Source: Pseudomonadota bacterium
GTDB lineage: Bacteria; Pseudomonadota; Gammaproteobacteria; Steroidobacterales; Steroidobacteraceae
Assembly (NCBI GenBank): GCA_016704655.1
Contig: JADIZR010000022.1
Span: forward strand, 1 to 64,000
DNA length: 64,000 nucleotides
Direction: 5' to 3'
Under the pieces are notes generated by a model that did no database searches, was not told the origin of the DNA, and saw only the letters and a program-made list of their open reading frames with translations. This document shows positions 29,802 through 38,460 of this stretch, in pieces. Every line of letters begins with the position of its first letter. Position 1 is the first letter of the stretch. The position numbers were made by a program, and so were the translations under genes.

Positions 29802-30423
29802 GCACCGCCTAGACGGGAGACGTCGCACGAGCGCGGGTCGATGGCCTGCGATCCGTGTTCTTTCTGGCGAGGGGAAAGGCAGACACGCGCCGGTTGCAGG
29901 CGGCCGATCCAATGCCTGTCCCCGAGCTTGGAAAGGCAGAAACGCGCTGGGGGCAAGCGACTGATCCGGGGCCTTCCCCTGAGCTTGGAAAGGCAGACAC
30001 GCGCTCGGGGGAAGGCCCCGGATCAATCGCTTGTAGTACGCGGCACCTGAGCAAGTTTTCCGCCGAGCCGGAAAACTTGCACGGTGCACGCAGCACCCAC
30101 CGGATCCGGCGTCGAGTGCGGCATGAATCGCGCCCGCCGTTCCGCCGCATCGGTGTGCCGCCATCGGTGATCGTGGCCGCCGCTGGCAGGCTGCATGCGC
30201 CGTGCGACCTTTTCCGCTGCGCGGAAATGGAGCTCAGGCGCTGTCGCGCAAGCGATCAATCCGTGGCTTTTCCCAGGGCGCGTGTCTGCCTTTCCAAGCC
30301 CTGGGGAAAGCCACGGATTGATCGCCTGCAGCCAGCGAGTGTCTGCCCTTCCAAGCTCGGGGGAAGGTCCAGGATCGGCCGCCTGCAACCAGCGCGTGTC
30401 CTCTCGTAATGACAGGATAAGCA
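29802..30423. other. lon-MATE intergenic region
   Basis: 622 bases without a supported gene. Almost all of it is taken up by the composite inverted-repeat element annotated at 29866-30405. Apparent frames on both strands with recurring R-V-S-A-F-P text are translations of the repeat core. Confidence 0.85.
29866..30405. repeat. Composite ~540-bp nested inverted-repeat element
   Basis: The left part (29866 to about 30095) and the right part (about 30187-30405) are diverged inverted copies of each other: 29952-30034 aligns gap-free with the complement of 30247-30329 at roughly 80% by eye, and 29887-29951 with 30331-30397 likewise. Within each half sits a hairpin: arms 29955-29984/30003-30032 (28 of 30 paired) and 30252-30279/30298-30325 (27 of 28), both with the same 18-base loop TTGGAAAGGCAGACACGC (inverted in the second). 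Further copies of the core GGAAAGGCAGA(C/A)ACGCG occur near 29873 and 29930 and, reversed, near 30338 and 30393. A third hairpin, GCAAGTTTTCC/GGAAAACTTGC, is at 30051-30080. No transposase is nearby. Confidence 0.88.
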
Positions 30424-31884
30424 TCAGATGCGCATGCGTTGCCACCGCCCCGACCGCCACCGCAGGAAGAGCGCGCAGCCGAGCAGCACCACATACACCA
30501 GCATGCCGGTCCAGCCACCCGCGGCGCCGAGCCCGTACTGCGGCAGGAAGTTGACCCAGCCCTGCCCCGGCGCAAACGACAGCGAGTGCGCAAGCGGGAC
30601 GAAGACACCCCAGGCGAACACGAAGAACAGCACGGCCGGCACCTTTACGTCGCCCGCACCGCGCAATGAGAAACCGCTGCCAAGATTGAGGCCATCGAAG
30701 ATCTGGTACCCCGCCGCTATCCACAGCAGCACGATGCCGATCTCCACGACGTCCGCGGTCTGCGGGTCCGCCGCATTCATGAAGGTGGGCAGCAGCCACG
30801 GGCCCGACAGTGCGACGAGCACGCCAAGCGTGCCCATGAACGCGACGGTCAGCCAGATGATCGCGTTGCCCAGGCGCCGCGCCCAGTCGCGATCGCCCGC
30901 ACCGATCGACTGGCCGACCAGCGTCGTGCCGGCAAGAGCGATGCCGATGCCCGGCATGTACGACATCGACGTCAGCATCATGATGATCTGCGTAGCGGCG
31001 CCATCGACGGCGCTCAGCCGCACCTGCATCAGCTGAAACAGCGCCATGCCGAACAGGTCGGCGGCATACATCGCACCCATCGGCAGGCCCAGTCGATACT
31101 GCCGCGCAAGGCTGCCCAGGTCGGGGCGCCACGTCAGGTGCGACTTGTACTTCGTGCGCAGAGCCCTGCCCAGGAACACCCACAGCGCCAGGCCGAGACC
31201 GCACACCATGCTGACGTTGGTAGCCCACGCGGAACCCGCGATGCCACCGTCGAGTTCGAAGATGAAGAGCCAGTTCAGCGCCGCATTCACGACGGCGACC
31301 AGACCGGTCGTCATCACCGCGATGCGCGGCCGCGAAATGCCGTTGAAGAAGCCGAGCACGGCCCACAACGCGACCCCGAGCGGCGCTCCGAGCATGCGCG
31401 GCTGCCAGAACGCCATCGCCTGCGCGGACACGTCCGGCGCGAGGCCGAACGGCGCGAACAGCAGCGGACCCGACCACGCAAGCAACGCAAAAAAAGGCAG
31501 AGTCAGCGCGCTGGCCGTCAGCGCAACCCAGGTGGCGTGGCTCGCGCGCGTGAAGCGACGGCCGCCTTCGGCCTGCGCCACGAACGTCTGGACCGCGAGT
31601 CCGACGCCGCCGACCAGCATCAGGAACAGCAGCACTACCCAGTAGACCGCGGCCATGCCGGCCATCGCTGTCGTCGAGATGTGGCCGACGAACCAGGTGT
31701 CGGTGAGGCTGATCACCGCCTGCAGGCTGCTGTTGAGCATCAGCGGCAACGCCAGCGCCGCGACGGCGCGGTAGTCGATGACGGTGCGCCCCGTGGCAGG
31801 ATCGCGCTTCTGTGCCGGCAACGGCAGTGCATCCGGCAGCGAGACGGTGTTCGTCCCGGCCGGCGGCGAGTCGACAGCGGTCAT
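30424..31884 (-). CDS. MATE-family multidrug/sodium antiporter
   Basis: 486 residues with about 12 hydrophobic segments in two six-helix halves. The N-terminal MATE block A-L-P-L-M-L-N-S-S-L-Q-A-V-I-S-L-T-D-T-W-F-V-G (written in pieces; about residues 44-66) and A-Y-x-like V-Y-W-V-V-L-L-F-L-M follow the family pattern, and the second half repeats L-G-L-P-M-G-A-M-Y. It would export cationic drugs or metabolites with Na+ or H+ counter-flow at the inner membrane. ATG 31884 is 13 bases after the stop of the DedA gene on the same strand, so the two form an operon. Confidence 0.9.
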   Translation of the reverse strand: MTAVDSPPAGTNTVSLPDALPLPAQKRDPATGRTVIDYRAVAALALPLMLNSSLQAVISLTDTWFVGHISTTAMAGMAAVYWVVLLFLMLVGGVGLAVQTFVAQAEGGRRFTRASHATWVALTASALTLPFFALLAWSGPLLFAPFGLAPDVSAQAMAFWQPRMLGAPLGVALWAVLGFFNGISRPRIAVMTTGLVAVVNAALNWLFIFELDGGIAGSAWATNVSMVCGLGLALWVFLGRALRTKYKSHLTWRPDLGSLARQYRLGLPMGAMYAADLFGMALFQLMQVRLSAVDGAATQIIMMLTSMSYMPGIGIALAGTTLVGQSIGAGDRDWARRLGNAIIWLTVAFMGTLGVLVALSGPWLLPTFMNAADPQTADVVEIGIVLLWIAAGYQIFDGLNLGSGFSLRGAGDVKVPAVLFFVFAWGVFVPLAHSLSFAPGQGWVNFLPQYGLGAAGGWTGMLVYVVLLGCALFLRWRSGRWQRMRI

Positions 31885-31897
31885 GGCGGCGCGCGCA

Positions 31898-32515
31898 TCA
31901 CCGGCGCATCTGTCGATGCACGAAAAAATAGTACAGCGAGCCCAGGAACACGAGCAGGCCGCCCACCCACAGGGTGATGCGATGCAGGTTGCCCTGCATC
32001 AGCTGTTCGTCCTGTCCGGCAGTGACACCCACCCAGCAAAGCACCGCGCACCAGATGCCCGAGCCGATGATCGTTGCGAGCGAGTACCAGCCGAAATGCA
32101 TGCGCACGACGCCCGCGGGAATGCCGATCAGGTGACGGATGACGGGGAGCAGGCGGGAGATGAACACACCGACCATGCCGTAGTGCGACGACCATGCCTC
32201 GGCCTGCTGGATTTTCTCCGGCGTGATCATCACGTAGCGACCGTACTTCATCAGCAACGGCCGGCCGATCAGGTACGAGGCCCAGTACATCACGCTCGCG
32301 CCCACCCACGAGCCAACGGTGCCGGCAATGACGATACCGGTCAGCGTGAATGTTCCCTTCGAGTGCGCAAGATAGGCAGCAGGCGGGATCACGAACTCGC
32401 TCGGCACCGGCAGGATGGAACTCTCCATCGCCATCAGCAGCCCGATGAGCCAGTAGCCGCCCTGGTCGAGCGCTTCGAGGTACCACTGGATCAGGGACGC
32501 GAGCATCTCGTGCAT
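31898..32515 (-). CDS. DedA-family membrane protein
   Basis: 205 residues from ATG 32515; the frame is open to 32677 but without support. DedA/SNARE-associated pattern: E-S-S-I-L-P-V-P-S-E-F-V-I-P-P-A (about 29-44), G-S-W-V-G-A-S-V-M-Y-W-A, and F-I-S-R-L-L-P-V-I-R-H-L-I-G-I-P-A-G (about 118-135) with the conserved arginines. Four to five membrane helices. DedA proteins are lipid scramblase-like carriers; some recycle undecaprenyl phosphate and affect membrane potential and drug resistance. Upstream of and 13 bases from the MATE gene. Confidence 0.9.
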   Translation of the reverse strand: MHEMLASLIQWYLEALDQGGYWLIGLLMAMESSILPVPSEFVIPPAAYLAHSKGTFTLTGIVIAGTVGSWVGASVMYWASYLIGRPLLMKYGRYVMITPEKIQQAEAWSSHYGMVGVFISRLLPVIRHLIGIPAGVVRMHFGWYSLATIIGSGIWCAVLCWVGVTAGQDEQLMQGNLHRITLWVGGLLVFLGSLYYFFVHRQMRR

Positions 32516-32687
32516 GGGTAATTTCGTCTTTTCAGCGGGTGCGGGCGGCGGGTCCCGGAAAGCGCCGGGAAGTTCGCTATTTTGCCAGAGCCACGCGATC
32601 CCCAGGCGACAGACCCCGTAGGACAGCGCTGGGACAGGTGCGACAATGCCGGCAATTCCTGCATTACGGAAACCCACAGTGACGACG

Positions 32688-35210
32688 ATGTCGGATCACC
32701 TGCCGCATTTACGCCCCGCCGTCCGTGCCCTCGGCGCGGTGTTCGGCCTGCTTTTCGCAGTTGCCGGGCCGGCCAGCGCCCAGGCGGGACTGCTGGCGAG
32801 CGCGAGCAAGACCGGCGCGCCCACGGAGACCGCGTCGAAGTCGACGGTGCCGGAGCCGATCGCCGCCGGCGACATCCCGATGCGCGCCGATGTGGACGAG
32901 CGCTTTGCGCAGGACTCCATCCAGCGCACGAAAGGCAAGGACCCGAGCAAGAAGCTGGGTGCGGAACTCGACGTCCTGACGGCCGGGATCGTCAGGCTGG
33001 CGAAGGCGTTCGAAAACGAAGACCTGAAGCAGCTCTCGGCGATCCGGCTCGAAAGCCTCGATAACCACTGGCGGTTCTACCAGCGCGAACTCGATGACTG
33101 GCGGGCCGCGCTCGACAGCACGACCAGTTCCTACACCGAAGACGCAGCGGAACTCGCGAGACGGCGCGGTGCGTGGGAGGCAACGCGTGAGGCAATGCTT
33201 GCAGGCGGCGTCACTCCTGCGCTGACCGATCGCGTCAACGTGATCATCGGGCAGTTCGCGCTCGCGGAACGAGCGCTGTCGCGGCCGCTCGACGATCAGC
33301 TGAAGCTGCGCCGGCGCGCCAACACCGTGCAGTCCAGCATCGACGCCGGCAGGAAGGGTGTCGACGCGGCGATCGCCTACTACGACCGCCGGCTCGGCAT
33401 CATTGATGCCGAGCCGGTCTGGACGGCCTGGACGGACACCCGGTTCAGCGCCACCGAACTGAAGGGGACCGAAGCCGGTTTGCGTCTCGAGACCGCATTC
33501 CTGGAAGAATGGGGTGCCGCCAAGCAGCCGCGCCTGCGCGCCTACAAGTTCGGCGCGCTGATATTGCTGCCGCTCCTGGTCTGGCTCAGCTGGCGCAGCC
33601 GCCGGACGGTGGTGACGGAACCTGCCATGCAGGCCGCCACCAAGGTGCTGCGGCGCCCGCTTTCGGCGTGGCTCCTCCTCGTCCTCATCGGCGTCCCGTT
33701 CTTCTTCCCGGACGCACCGCTGGTGCTGCACCAGACAGCGCTGCTGCTGGCGCTGGTGCCGGTGCTGCGCCTGCTGCCGCAGCGGGTGTTCGCGGTGCTC
33801 GGTCGCTGGCCGATCGTGGGCACGGTCCTGTACCTGTTGTACCGGCTCAGCATCTTCCTGGTCGGCCAGCCGCTGCACTACCGTCTCTACACGCTCGCGC
33901 TCGCGCTGATCACGGCCGCGATGCTGATCTGGCTGCTGGTGTCGTCGAAGAACCGGCATGAGCGCTCCGGCACACCGGCGCCGCACGGCGTCATCCGCGT
34001 GGCCGCCTGGGGCGCGGTGGCAGCCCTGCTCACAGCAATCGTCGCCAATGTCGTCGGCAACGTCTCGCTCGCGGAAATGCTCACCGGCGCGGTGCTCAAC
34101 AGCGCCTACGTCGGCCTCGCGCTGTATGCCGGCGCGAACGTAGTGACCTCCATCCTCAGCCTGCTGCTGGCACGGCGCGAGATGACGCGCTTCAGCGTGA
34201 TCACGCAGCACGCCGGGCCGCTGCTGGCCAGCATCAACACGCTGGTGATGTACTCGGCACTCGTGGCGTGGATCATCGTGACCTTGCACGAGTTCCGCAT
34301 CGCACGGCCGATTTTCGGCACCGCCATGGCGATCCTGACCCACCCGCTCGAGATCGGGCAGATCTCGGTGACCCTGGGCAGCATCCTGCTGTTCATCGTC
34401 TCAGTCTACGTCGCGTTCTGGGTCTCGCGCACGGTACGCGTAGTCCTGCGCGACGAGGTGCTGCCGAAGATGGCCCTGCCGCGCGGCGTCGGCAACAGCA
34501 TTTCGTCGCTGAGCTACTACGGTCTGGTGCTGATCGGCCTGATGGTGGCGCTCGCGGCCGCAGGTTTCGAAACCTCGCAGTTCGCGCTCATTTTTGGCGC
34601 GCTCGGCATCGGCATCGGCCTGGGGCTGCAGAACGTGGTCAACAACTTCGTCTCTGGCCTGATCCTGATGTTCGAGCGCCCGATCCAGCCGGGAGACGTC
34701 GTCGAGGTGTCGGGCACGTCGGGTACCGTGCGCGACATCGGCATGCGCGCCACGACGTTGACCACGTTCGAGGGTGCCGACGTCGTCGTGCCGAACGGCA
34801 CGCTGCTGTCGGAGAAGCTGATCAACTGGACCCTGAGCGACATGAACCGTCGCATCGACGTCGAAGTGGGAGTGGCCTACGGCTCCGACCCGCGCCGCGT
34901 GCTGGCGCTCCTGCGCGAAGTGGCGCAGGGCACGCCCGGCATTTCACCCGTACCGCTGCCGGCGATCGTCTTCAAGGGTTTTGGCCCCAGCTCGCTGGAC
35001 TTCAGCATCCGGGCCTGGACCGACAATTTCGGCGACTGGGTAACCATTCGCACGGAGATGACGGCGCGCGTGTACGAAGCACTGGCCGGAGAAGGCATCG
35101 AGATCCCGTACCCGCAGCAGGCCATCCATATCCGCAGCGTGCCGCCAGGGTTCGGTCAGGCGTTCACCGGCGCGATGCCACCGCAGCCGGATCCTTCGCG
35201 TCCCGCGTAG
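32688..35210 (+). CDS. Large mechanosensitive channel, MscS family (MscK/DUF3772 type)
   Basis: 840 residues from ATG 32688 (42 bases inside the longest frame), because a good signal peptide then begins at once and ends A-S-A-Q near residue 32. A periplasmic helical domain (about 70-290) precedes some ten membrane helices. The MscS core is at about 640-830: the pore helix A-L-G-I-G-I-G-L-G-L-Q-N-V-V-N-N-F-V-S-G followed by L-M-F-E-R-P-I-Q-P-G-D-V-V and the beta domain V-P-N-G-T-L-L-S-E-K-L-I-N-W. It opens on membrane tension to protect against hypo-osmotic shock. Followed after two bases by the CbiM-like permease gene. Confidence 0.92.
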   Translation: MSDHLPHLRPAVRALGAVFGLLFAVAGPASAQAGLLASASKTGAPTETASKSTVPEPIAAGDIPMRADVDERFAQDSIQRTKGKDPSKKLGAELDVLTAGIVRLAKAFENEDLKQLSAIRLESLDNHWRFYQRELDDWRAALDSTTSSYTEDAAELARRRGAWEATREAMLAGGVTPALTDRVNVIIGQFALAERALSRPLDDQLKLRRRANTVQSSIDAGRKGVDAAIAYYDRRLGIIDAEPVWTAWTDTRFSATELKGTEAGLRLETAFLEEWGAAKQPRLRAYKFGALILLPLLVWLSWRSRRTVVTEPAMQAATKVLRRPLSAWLLLVLIGVPFFFPDAPLVLHQTALLLALVPVLRLLPQRVFAVLGRWPIVGTVLYLLYRLSIFLVGQPLHYRLYTLALALITAAMLIWLLVSSKNRHERSGTPAPHGVIRVAAWGAVAALLTAIVANVVGNVSLAEMLTGAVLNSAYVGLALYAGANVVTSILSLLLARREMTRFSVITQHAGPLLASINTLVMYSALVAWIIVTLHEFRIARPIFGTAMAILTHPLEIGQISVTLGSILLFIVSVYVAFWVSRTVRVVLRDEVLPKMALPRGVGNSISSLSYYGLVLIGLMVALAAAGFETSQFALIFGALGIGIGLGLQNVVNNFVSGLILMFERPIQPGDVVEVSGTSGTVRDIGMRATTLTTFEGADVVVPNGTLLSEKLINWTLSDMNRRIDVEVGVAYGSDPRRVLALLREVAQGTPGISPVPLPAIVFKGFGPSSLDFSIRAWTDNFGDWVTIRTEMTARVYEALAGEGIEIPYPQQAIHIRSVPPGFGQAFTGAMPPQPDPSRPA

Positions 35211-35212
35211 TC

Positions 35213-35884
35213 ATGCTGCTGGAGGCCGGGATGCTGAAGGGTGGCGTCGGCATCGCTGCAGCGGTGCTCGGCGGCCTTGCACTTGCAGTCGCGCTGTACA
35301 GCGCGCCGTGGCGAGCCTGGCTCCACGACAGCGAGCGTCAGTGGGTCTGGTTCGGGTCGATGGCGCTGCTGGTCGTCGTCTGGTCGATGAAGGCGGGCTT
35401 CACGCCCGGGCTGTCAGTGCGTTTCCTGCTGGTGACGGCGCTGACGCTGATGCACGGTTGGCAGCTCGCCATCGTGGCCGGCGCGCTGGTGCTCGTGGTG
35501 CTCTCGGTCGTGGGGATCGCGGACTGGCACCTCTATGGCGCCAACTTGTTGTGCATGGCCGTCGTGCCGGCGCTGTTCACGGCGTGGTTCCACGAGCAGG
35601 TGCACGCGCGCCTGCCGCACAACTACTTCGTCTACTTTTTCATCACGACGTTTCTCGGTTCGGCGCTGGCTTTCAACCTTGCGGGTCTGCTGCGCGTCGG
35701 CCTGATCGCAGCCAGCGGAACACTCGCCGCCACACATGCGGGCCCCGAATATTTTGCGATCCTGCCGCTGATGAGCTTCGGCGAAGCGGTCGTCAACGGC
35801 ATGATCATCGGCATGGCCGTCGTCTACTGTCCGCGCTGGGTGATGAGCTTCGACGACCGGCTGTACCTGGCGAAAGGCCAGTAG
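35213..35884 (+). CDS. Energy-coupling-factor-type permease (CbiM-like) membrane protein
   Basis: 223 residues with six to seven membrane helices. F-T-P-G-L-S-V-R-F-L-L-V-T-A-L-T-L-M-H-G-W-Q-L-A (about 64-87) and the H-E-Q-V-H-A-R-L-P-H-N-Y-F-V-Y-F segment are typical of the stand-alone CbiM/EcfT-like permeases found in proteobacteria, which have no adjoining ATPase. Substrate unknown; a His-rich loop could bind a metal. Starts at ATG 35213, two bases after the MscS-type channel stop; ATG 35231 is possible. Long + strand frames beginning at 34268 and 35308 are shadows, although the first is in frame with this gene. Confidence 0.75.
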   Translation: MLLEAGMLKGGVGIAAAVLGGLALAVALYSAPWRAWLHDSERQWVWFGSMALLVVVWSMKAGFTPGLSVRFLLVTALTLMHGWQLAIVAGALVLVVLSVVGIADWHLYGANLLCMAVVPALFTAWFHEQVHARLPHNYFVYFFITTFLGSALAFNLAGLLRVGLIAASGTLAATHAGPEYFAILPLMSFGEAVVNGMIIGMAVVYCPRWVMSFDDRLYLAKGQ

Positions 35885-35968
35885 CGCGAACTGGCGGTGC
35901 GGCGCGCTTCCGGGCAGTGACTGGTGCGTTAGAATGGATCGCCGGTTCTGTCGCAACTCCTTACGACC

Positions 35969-36235
35969 ATGCCAACCTACGATTACCACTGCCCCGCCAA
36001 CGGTCGCGTCGTCGAAGTCAGCCACAAGATGGCCGACAGGATTTCGACGTGGAGCGAACTCTGCCGCCTGGCCGGCCTGCCGCTCGATGGCACGTCCGGC
36101 AAGGCCAAGGTGGAGAAGCTGATGAGCGCAAGCGGCGTCGTGCACGCCGGATCACTCGGCAGCGGCTACGAAAGGCCGTGTGACACGGGCCCGTGCGGCG
36201 GCGGCGGTTGCGGGGGTGGCGGCTGCGAGTTCTGA
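35969..36235 (+). CDS. FmdB-like zinc-ribbon small protein
   Basis: 88 residues opening with M-P-T-Y-D-Y-H-C-P-A-N-G, the start of FmdB-type zinc ribbons, but the second half of the ribbon is altered: the next cysteine is C57-like in S-E-L-C-R-L, and the C-terminus is P-C-D-T-G-P-C-G-G-G-G-C-G-G-G-G-C, a Cys/Gly tail that could hold metal. FmdB proteins are called regulators, without firm proof. A TTAGAATG element at about 35929-35936 resembles a -10 box. Confidence 0.75.
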   Translation: MPTYDYHCPANGRVVEVSHKMADRISTWSELCRLAGLPLDGTSGKAKVEKLMSASGVVHAGSLGSGYERPCDTGPCGGGGCGGGGCEF

Positions 36236-36257
36236 CCACCCGTGGCGAGCCTGGCCG

Positions 36258-36968
36258 CTAGTCGGTGTCAGCGGGCAGATCGAACACGAGCACCTCGGCC
36301 GCCTCGCCACCGGCAAGACGCAGATCGGGTTCGTCGGTCAGCTTCAGGGCGTCGCCGGCCTCGAGCGCCTCGCCGTTGGCAACGATGCGACCGCGGGCTA
36401 CGTGAACGTAGATCAGGCGTCCGGGCGCAACTCGCAGCTGGCCTTGTTCCGCTCCGTCGAACAGCCCCGCATACACCTGCGCGTCCTGGTGAATGTGGAC
36501 GGAACCCTGCGCTCCGTCGGGCGATGCCACGAGACACAGACGGCCGCGCTTCTCGGCCTCGCCGAAGCGCTTTTCCTCGTACCCCGCGGGAACGTCGACG
36601 ACGTTTGGCAGGATCCAGATCTGCAGGAAGTGCACGGGCTGCCGCTGCGACCCGTTGAACTCGCTGTGCTGCACACCGCTGCCAGCGCTCATCCGCTGGA
36701 CGTCGCCGGGGCGGATCGTTGAGTTGGTCCCAGTCGAGTCCTTGTGCGCGAGCTCGCCCTCGAGCACGTAGCTGATGATCTCCATGTCGCGGTGACCGTG
36801 GGTGCCGAAACCAGCGCCCGGCACGACCCGGTCCTCGTTGATCACGCGCAGCGGCCCGAAGTGGACGTGCTGCGGATCGTGGTAACCCGCGAACGAAAAC
36901 GAGTGGTAGGACTTGAGCCAGCCGTGGTCGGCATAGCCCCGGTCCTGGCTGCGGCGAATCTCGGCCAT
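36258..36968 (-). CDS. Pirin-family bicupin (YhhW-like, quercetinase type)
   Basis: 236 residues from ATG 36968. The N-terminal cupin has the pirin metal box H-F-G-P-L-R-V-I-N-E-D and G-F-G-T-H-G-H-R-D-M-E-I-I-S-Y-V-L-E-G-E-L-x-H-K-D-S, with H, H, H and E ligands at about 62, 64 and 106/108 (by family analogy), and M-S-A-G-S-G-V-Q-H-S-E. The C-terminal cupin is degenerate. YhhW oxidises quercetin in vitro; physiological substrate unknown. It is divergent from rimO by 38 bases. Confidence 0.92.
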   Translation of the reverse strand: MAEIRRSQDRGYADHGWLKSYHSFSFAGYHDPQHVHFGPLRVINEDRVVPGAGFGTHGHRDMEIISYVLEGELAHKDSTGTNSTIRPGDVQRMSAGSGVQHSEFNGSQRQPVHFLQIWILPNVVDVPAGYEEKRFGEAEKRGRLCLVASPDGAQGSVHIHQDAQVYAGLFDGAEQGQLRVAPGRLIYVHVARGRIVANGEALEAGDALKLTDEPDLRLAGGEAAEVLVFDLPADTD

Positions 36969-37006
36969 GCGCCATCTCCTGTGGGCAGACCCCATCTTGC
37001 CTTAGA

Positions 37007-38440
37007 ATGCCGGCGCTTCTGAACGGTGGCGTGCAAGCCCCCCTTCCTCCCCTTCCTCCCCTTCCTCCCCTTCCTCCCCTTCCTCCCCTTCCCCCCCTTC
37101 CTCCCTTCCTCCCCTTGCCCACCCCTCCCCGCATCGGCTTCGTCTCCCTCGGCTGCCCCAAGGCGCTGGTGGACTCCGAACGCATCCTGACGCGCCTGCG
37201 CGCCGAGGGGTATGACGTCGTCGGCACCTACGAGGACGCCAACCTCGTCGTCGTCAACACGTGCGGTTTCATCGACGACGCCGTGCACGAATCGCTCGAC
37301 GCCATCGGCGAGGCGCTGGCGCGCAACGGCAAGGTGATCGTGACCGGGTGTCTCGGCGCGCGTCCGGAGACGATCACCGATCGTCACCCGACGGTGCTCA
37401 AGGTCACCGGCGCGCACGCGTATGAACAAGTCGTGCAGGCCGTGCACGAACACCTGCCGCCGCTGCACGACCCGTTCGTGGACCTCGTGCCGCCGCAGGG
37501 CATCCGACTCACGCCGCGGCACTACGCCTATCTCAAGATTGCCGAAGGCTGCAATCACCGCTGCACTTTCTGCATCATCCCTTCGATGCGGGGCGACCTT
37601 GCGAGCCGCCCGATCGGCGAGGTGATGCTCGAGGCCGAGCGACTGGTAAGGGCGGGCGTGAAGGAACTGCTGGTGATCTCGCAGGACACGAGCGCCTACG
37701 GCGCCGACCTCAAGTACGCCACGGGCTTCTGGGGCGGCAAGCCGGTGAAGGCGAAATTCGTCGACCTCGCGCGCGCGCTCGGATCACTCGGTGCCTGGGT
37801 GCGCTTGCACTACGTGTACCCGTATCCGCACGTCGACGACGTGATTCCGCTGATGGCCGACGGCAGGATCCTGCCGTACCTCGACATTCCGTTCCAGCAC
37901 GGCAGTCCGCGCGTGCTGAAGCTGATGAAGCGTCCGGCGCACGCCGAGAACACGCTCGAACGCATCCACCGGTGGCGCGAAATGTGCCCTGACATCACGC
38001 TGCGCAGCACGTTCATCGTCGGCTTCCCCGGCGAGACCGAGGCGGATTTCGCGCTGTTGCTCGACTGGCTGCGTGAGGCTCGGCTCGATCGCGTCGGCTG
38101 CTTCAAATACTCGCCGGTCGCCGGCGCTGCGGCCAACGCGCTGCCCGACCCGGTGCCCGAGGAAGTGAAGGAAGAGCGGCTCGCGCGCTTCATGGAGGTG
38201 GCGGCGGCGATCAGCGCGGAAAAGCTCGCCGCCAAGGTCGGCAAACGGATGCGCGTCCTCGTCGATCACGTCGACCCGGACGACGGCGCGATTGCACGCT
38301 CGGCAGCCGACGCGCCGGAGATCGATGGCGTCGTGCGTATCCCGAAACCCGGCAAGAAGGTCCAGGCTGGCGACTGGGCCGACGTCCAGGTCAGCGGCGC
38401 CGATGCCTACGACCTGCAGGCGAAGATCGCGCGCGCCTGA
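37007..38440 (+). CDS. rimO: Ribosomal protein S12 methylthiotransferase
   Basis: 477 residues in the longest form. After an odd N-terminus of L-P-P repeats (about residues 12-42) the MTTase domain starts with R-I-G-F-V-S-L-G-C-P-K-A-L-V-D-S-E and N-T-C-G-F and T-G-C-L-G-A supply three Cys of the auxiliary cluster. The radical-SAM motif C-N-H-R-C-T-F-C has Cys182, 186 and 189; a TRAM domain ends the protein (V-D-H-V-D-P and G-D-W-A-D-V-Q-V). RimO methylthiolates Asp of uS12. Start is uncertain: TTAGAAT at 37002-37008 looks like a -10 box that overlaps the ATG, so a later GTG (37031) or other start may be used. The transpeptidase gene follows after 20 bases. Confidence 0.95.
   Translation: MPALLNGGVQAPLPPLPPLPPLPPLPPLPPLPPFLPLPTPPRIGFVSLGCPKALVDSERILTRLRAEGYDVVGTYEDANLVVVNTCGFIDDAVHESLDAIGEALARNGKVIVTGCLGARPETITDRHPTVLKVTGAHAYEQVVQAVHEHLPPLHDPFVDLVPPQGIRLTPRHYAYLKIAEGCNHRCTFCIIPSMRGDLASRPIGEVMLEAERLVRAGVKELLVISQDTSAYGADLKYATGFWGGKPVKAKFVDLARALGSLGAWVRLHYVYPYPHVDDVIPLMADGRILPYLDIPFQHGSPRVLKLMKRPAHAENTLERIHRWREMCPDITLRSTFIVGFPGETEADFALLLDWLREARLDRVGCFKYSPVAGAAANALPDPVPEEVKEERLARFMEVAAAISAEKLAAKVGKRMRVLVDHVDPDDGAIARSAADAPEIDGVVRIPKPGKKVQAGDWADVQVSGADAYDLQAKIARA
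37041..37118 (+). repeat. 9-bp tandem repeat in the 5' end of rimO
   Basis: The unit CCTTCCTCC is repeated about five times exactly and then three times imperfectly, giving a pure pyrimidine tract of over 70 bases. Being 9 bp, each copy adds three residues (L-P-P) without breaking the frame. Such tracts vary by slippage and can form triplex DNA. Confidence 0.92.
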
Positions 38441-38460
38441 CTTTCCTGGAACTCACCCGC

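Noticed and set aside
29866..30405. CRISPR-like array (cores at about 57-base spacing)
   Set aside because: The units are palindromic and inverted halfway, spacers are not unique sequences between exact repeats, and there are no cas genes.
34268..35884. 538-residue open frame on the + strand
   Set aside because: Its first two thirds lie antisense-free but out of frame inside the mechanosensitive channel gene and are Arg/Pro-rich; only 35213-35884 is a real gene in this frame.
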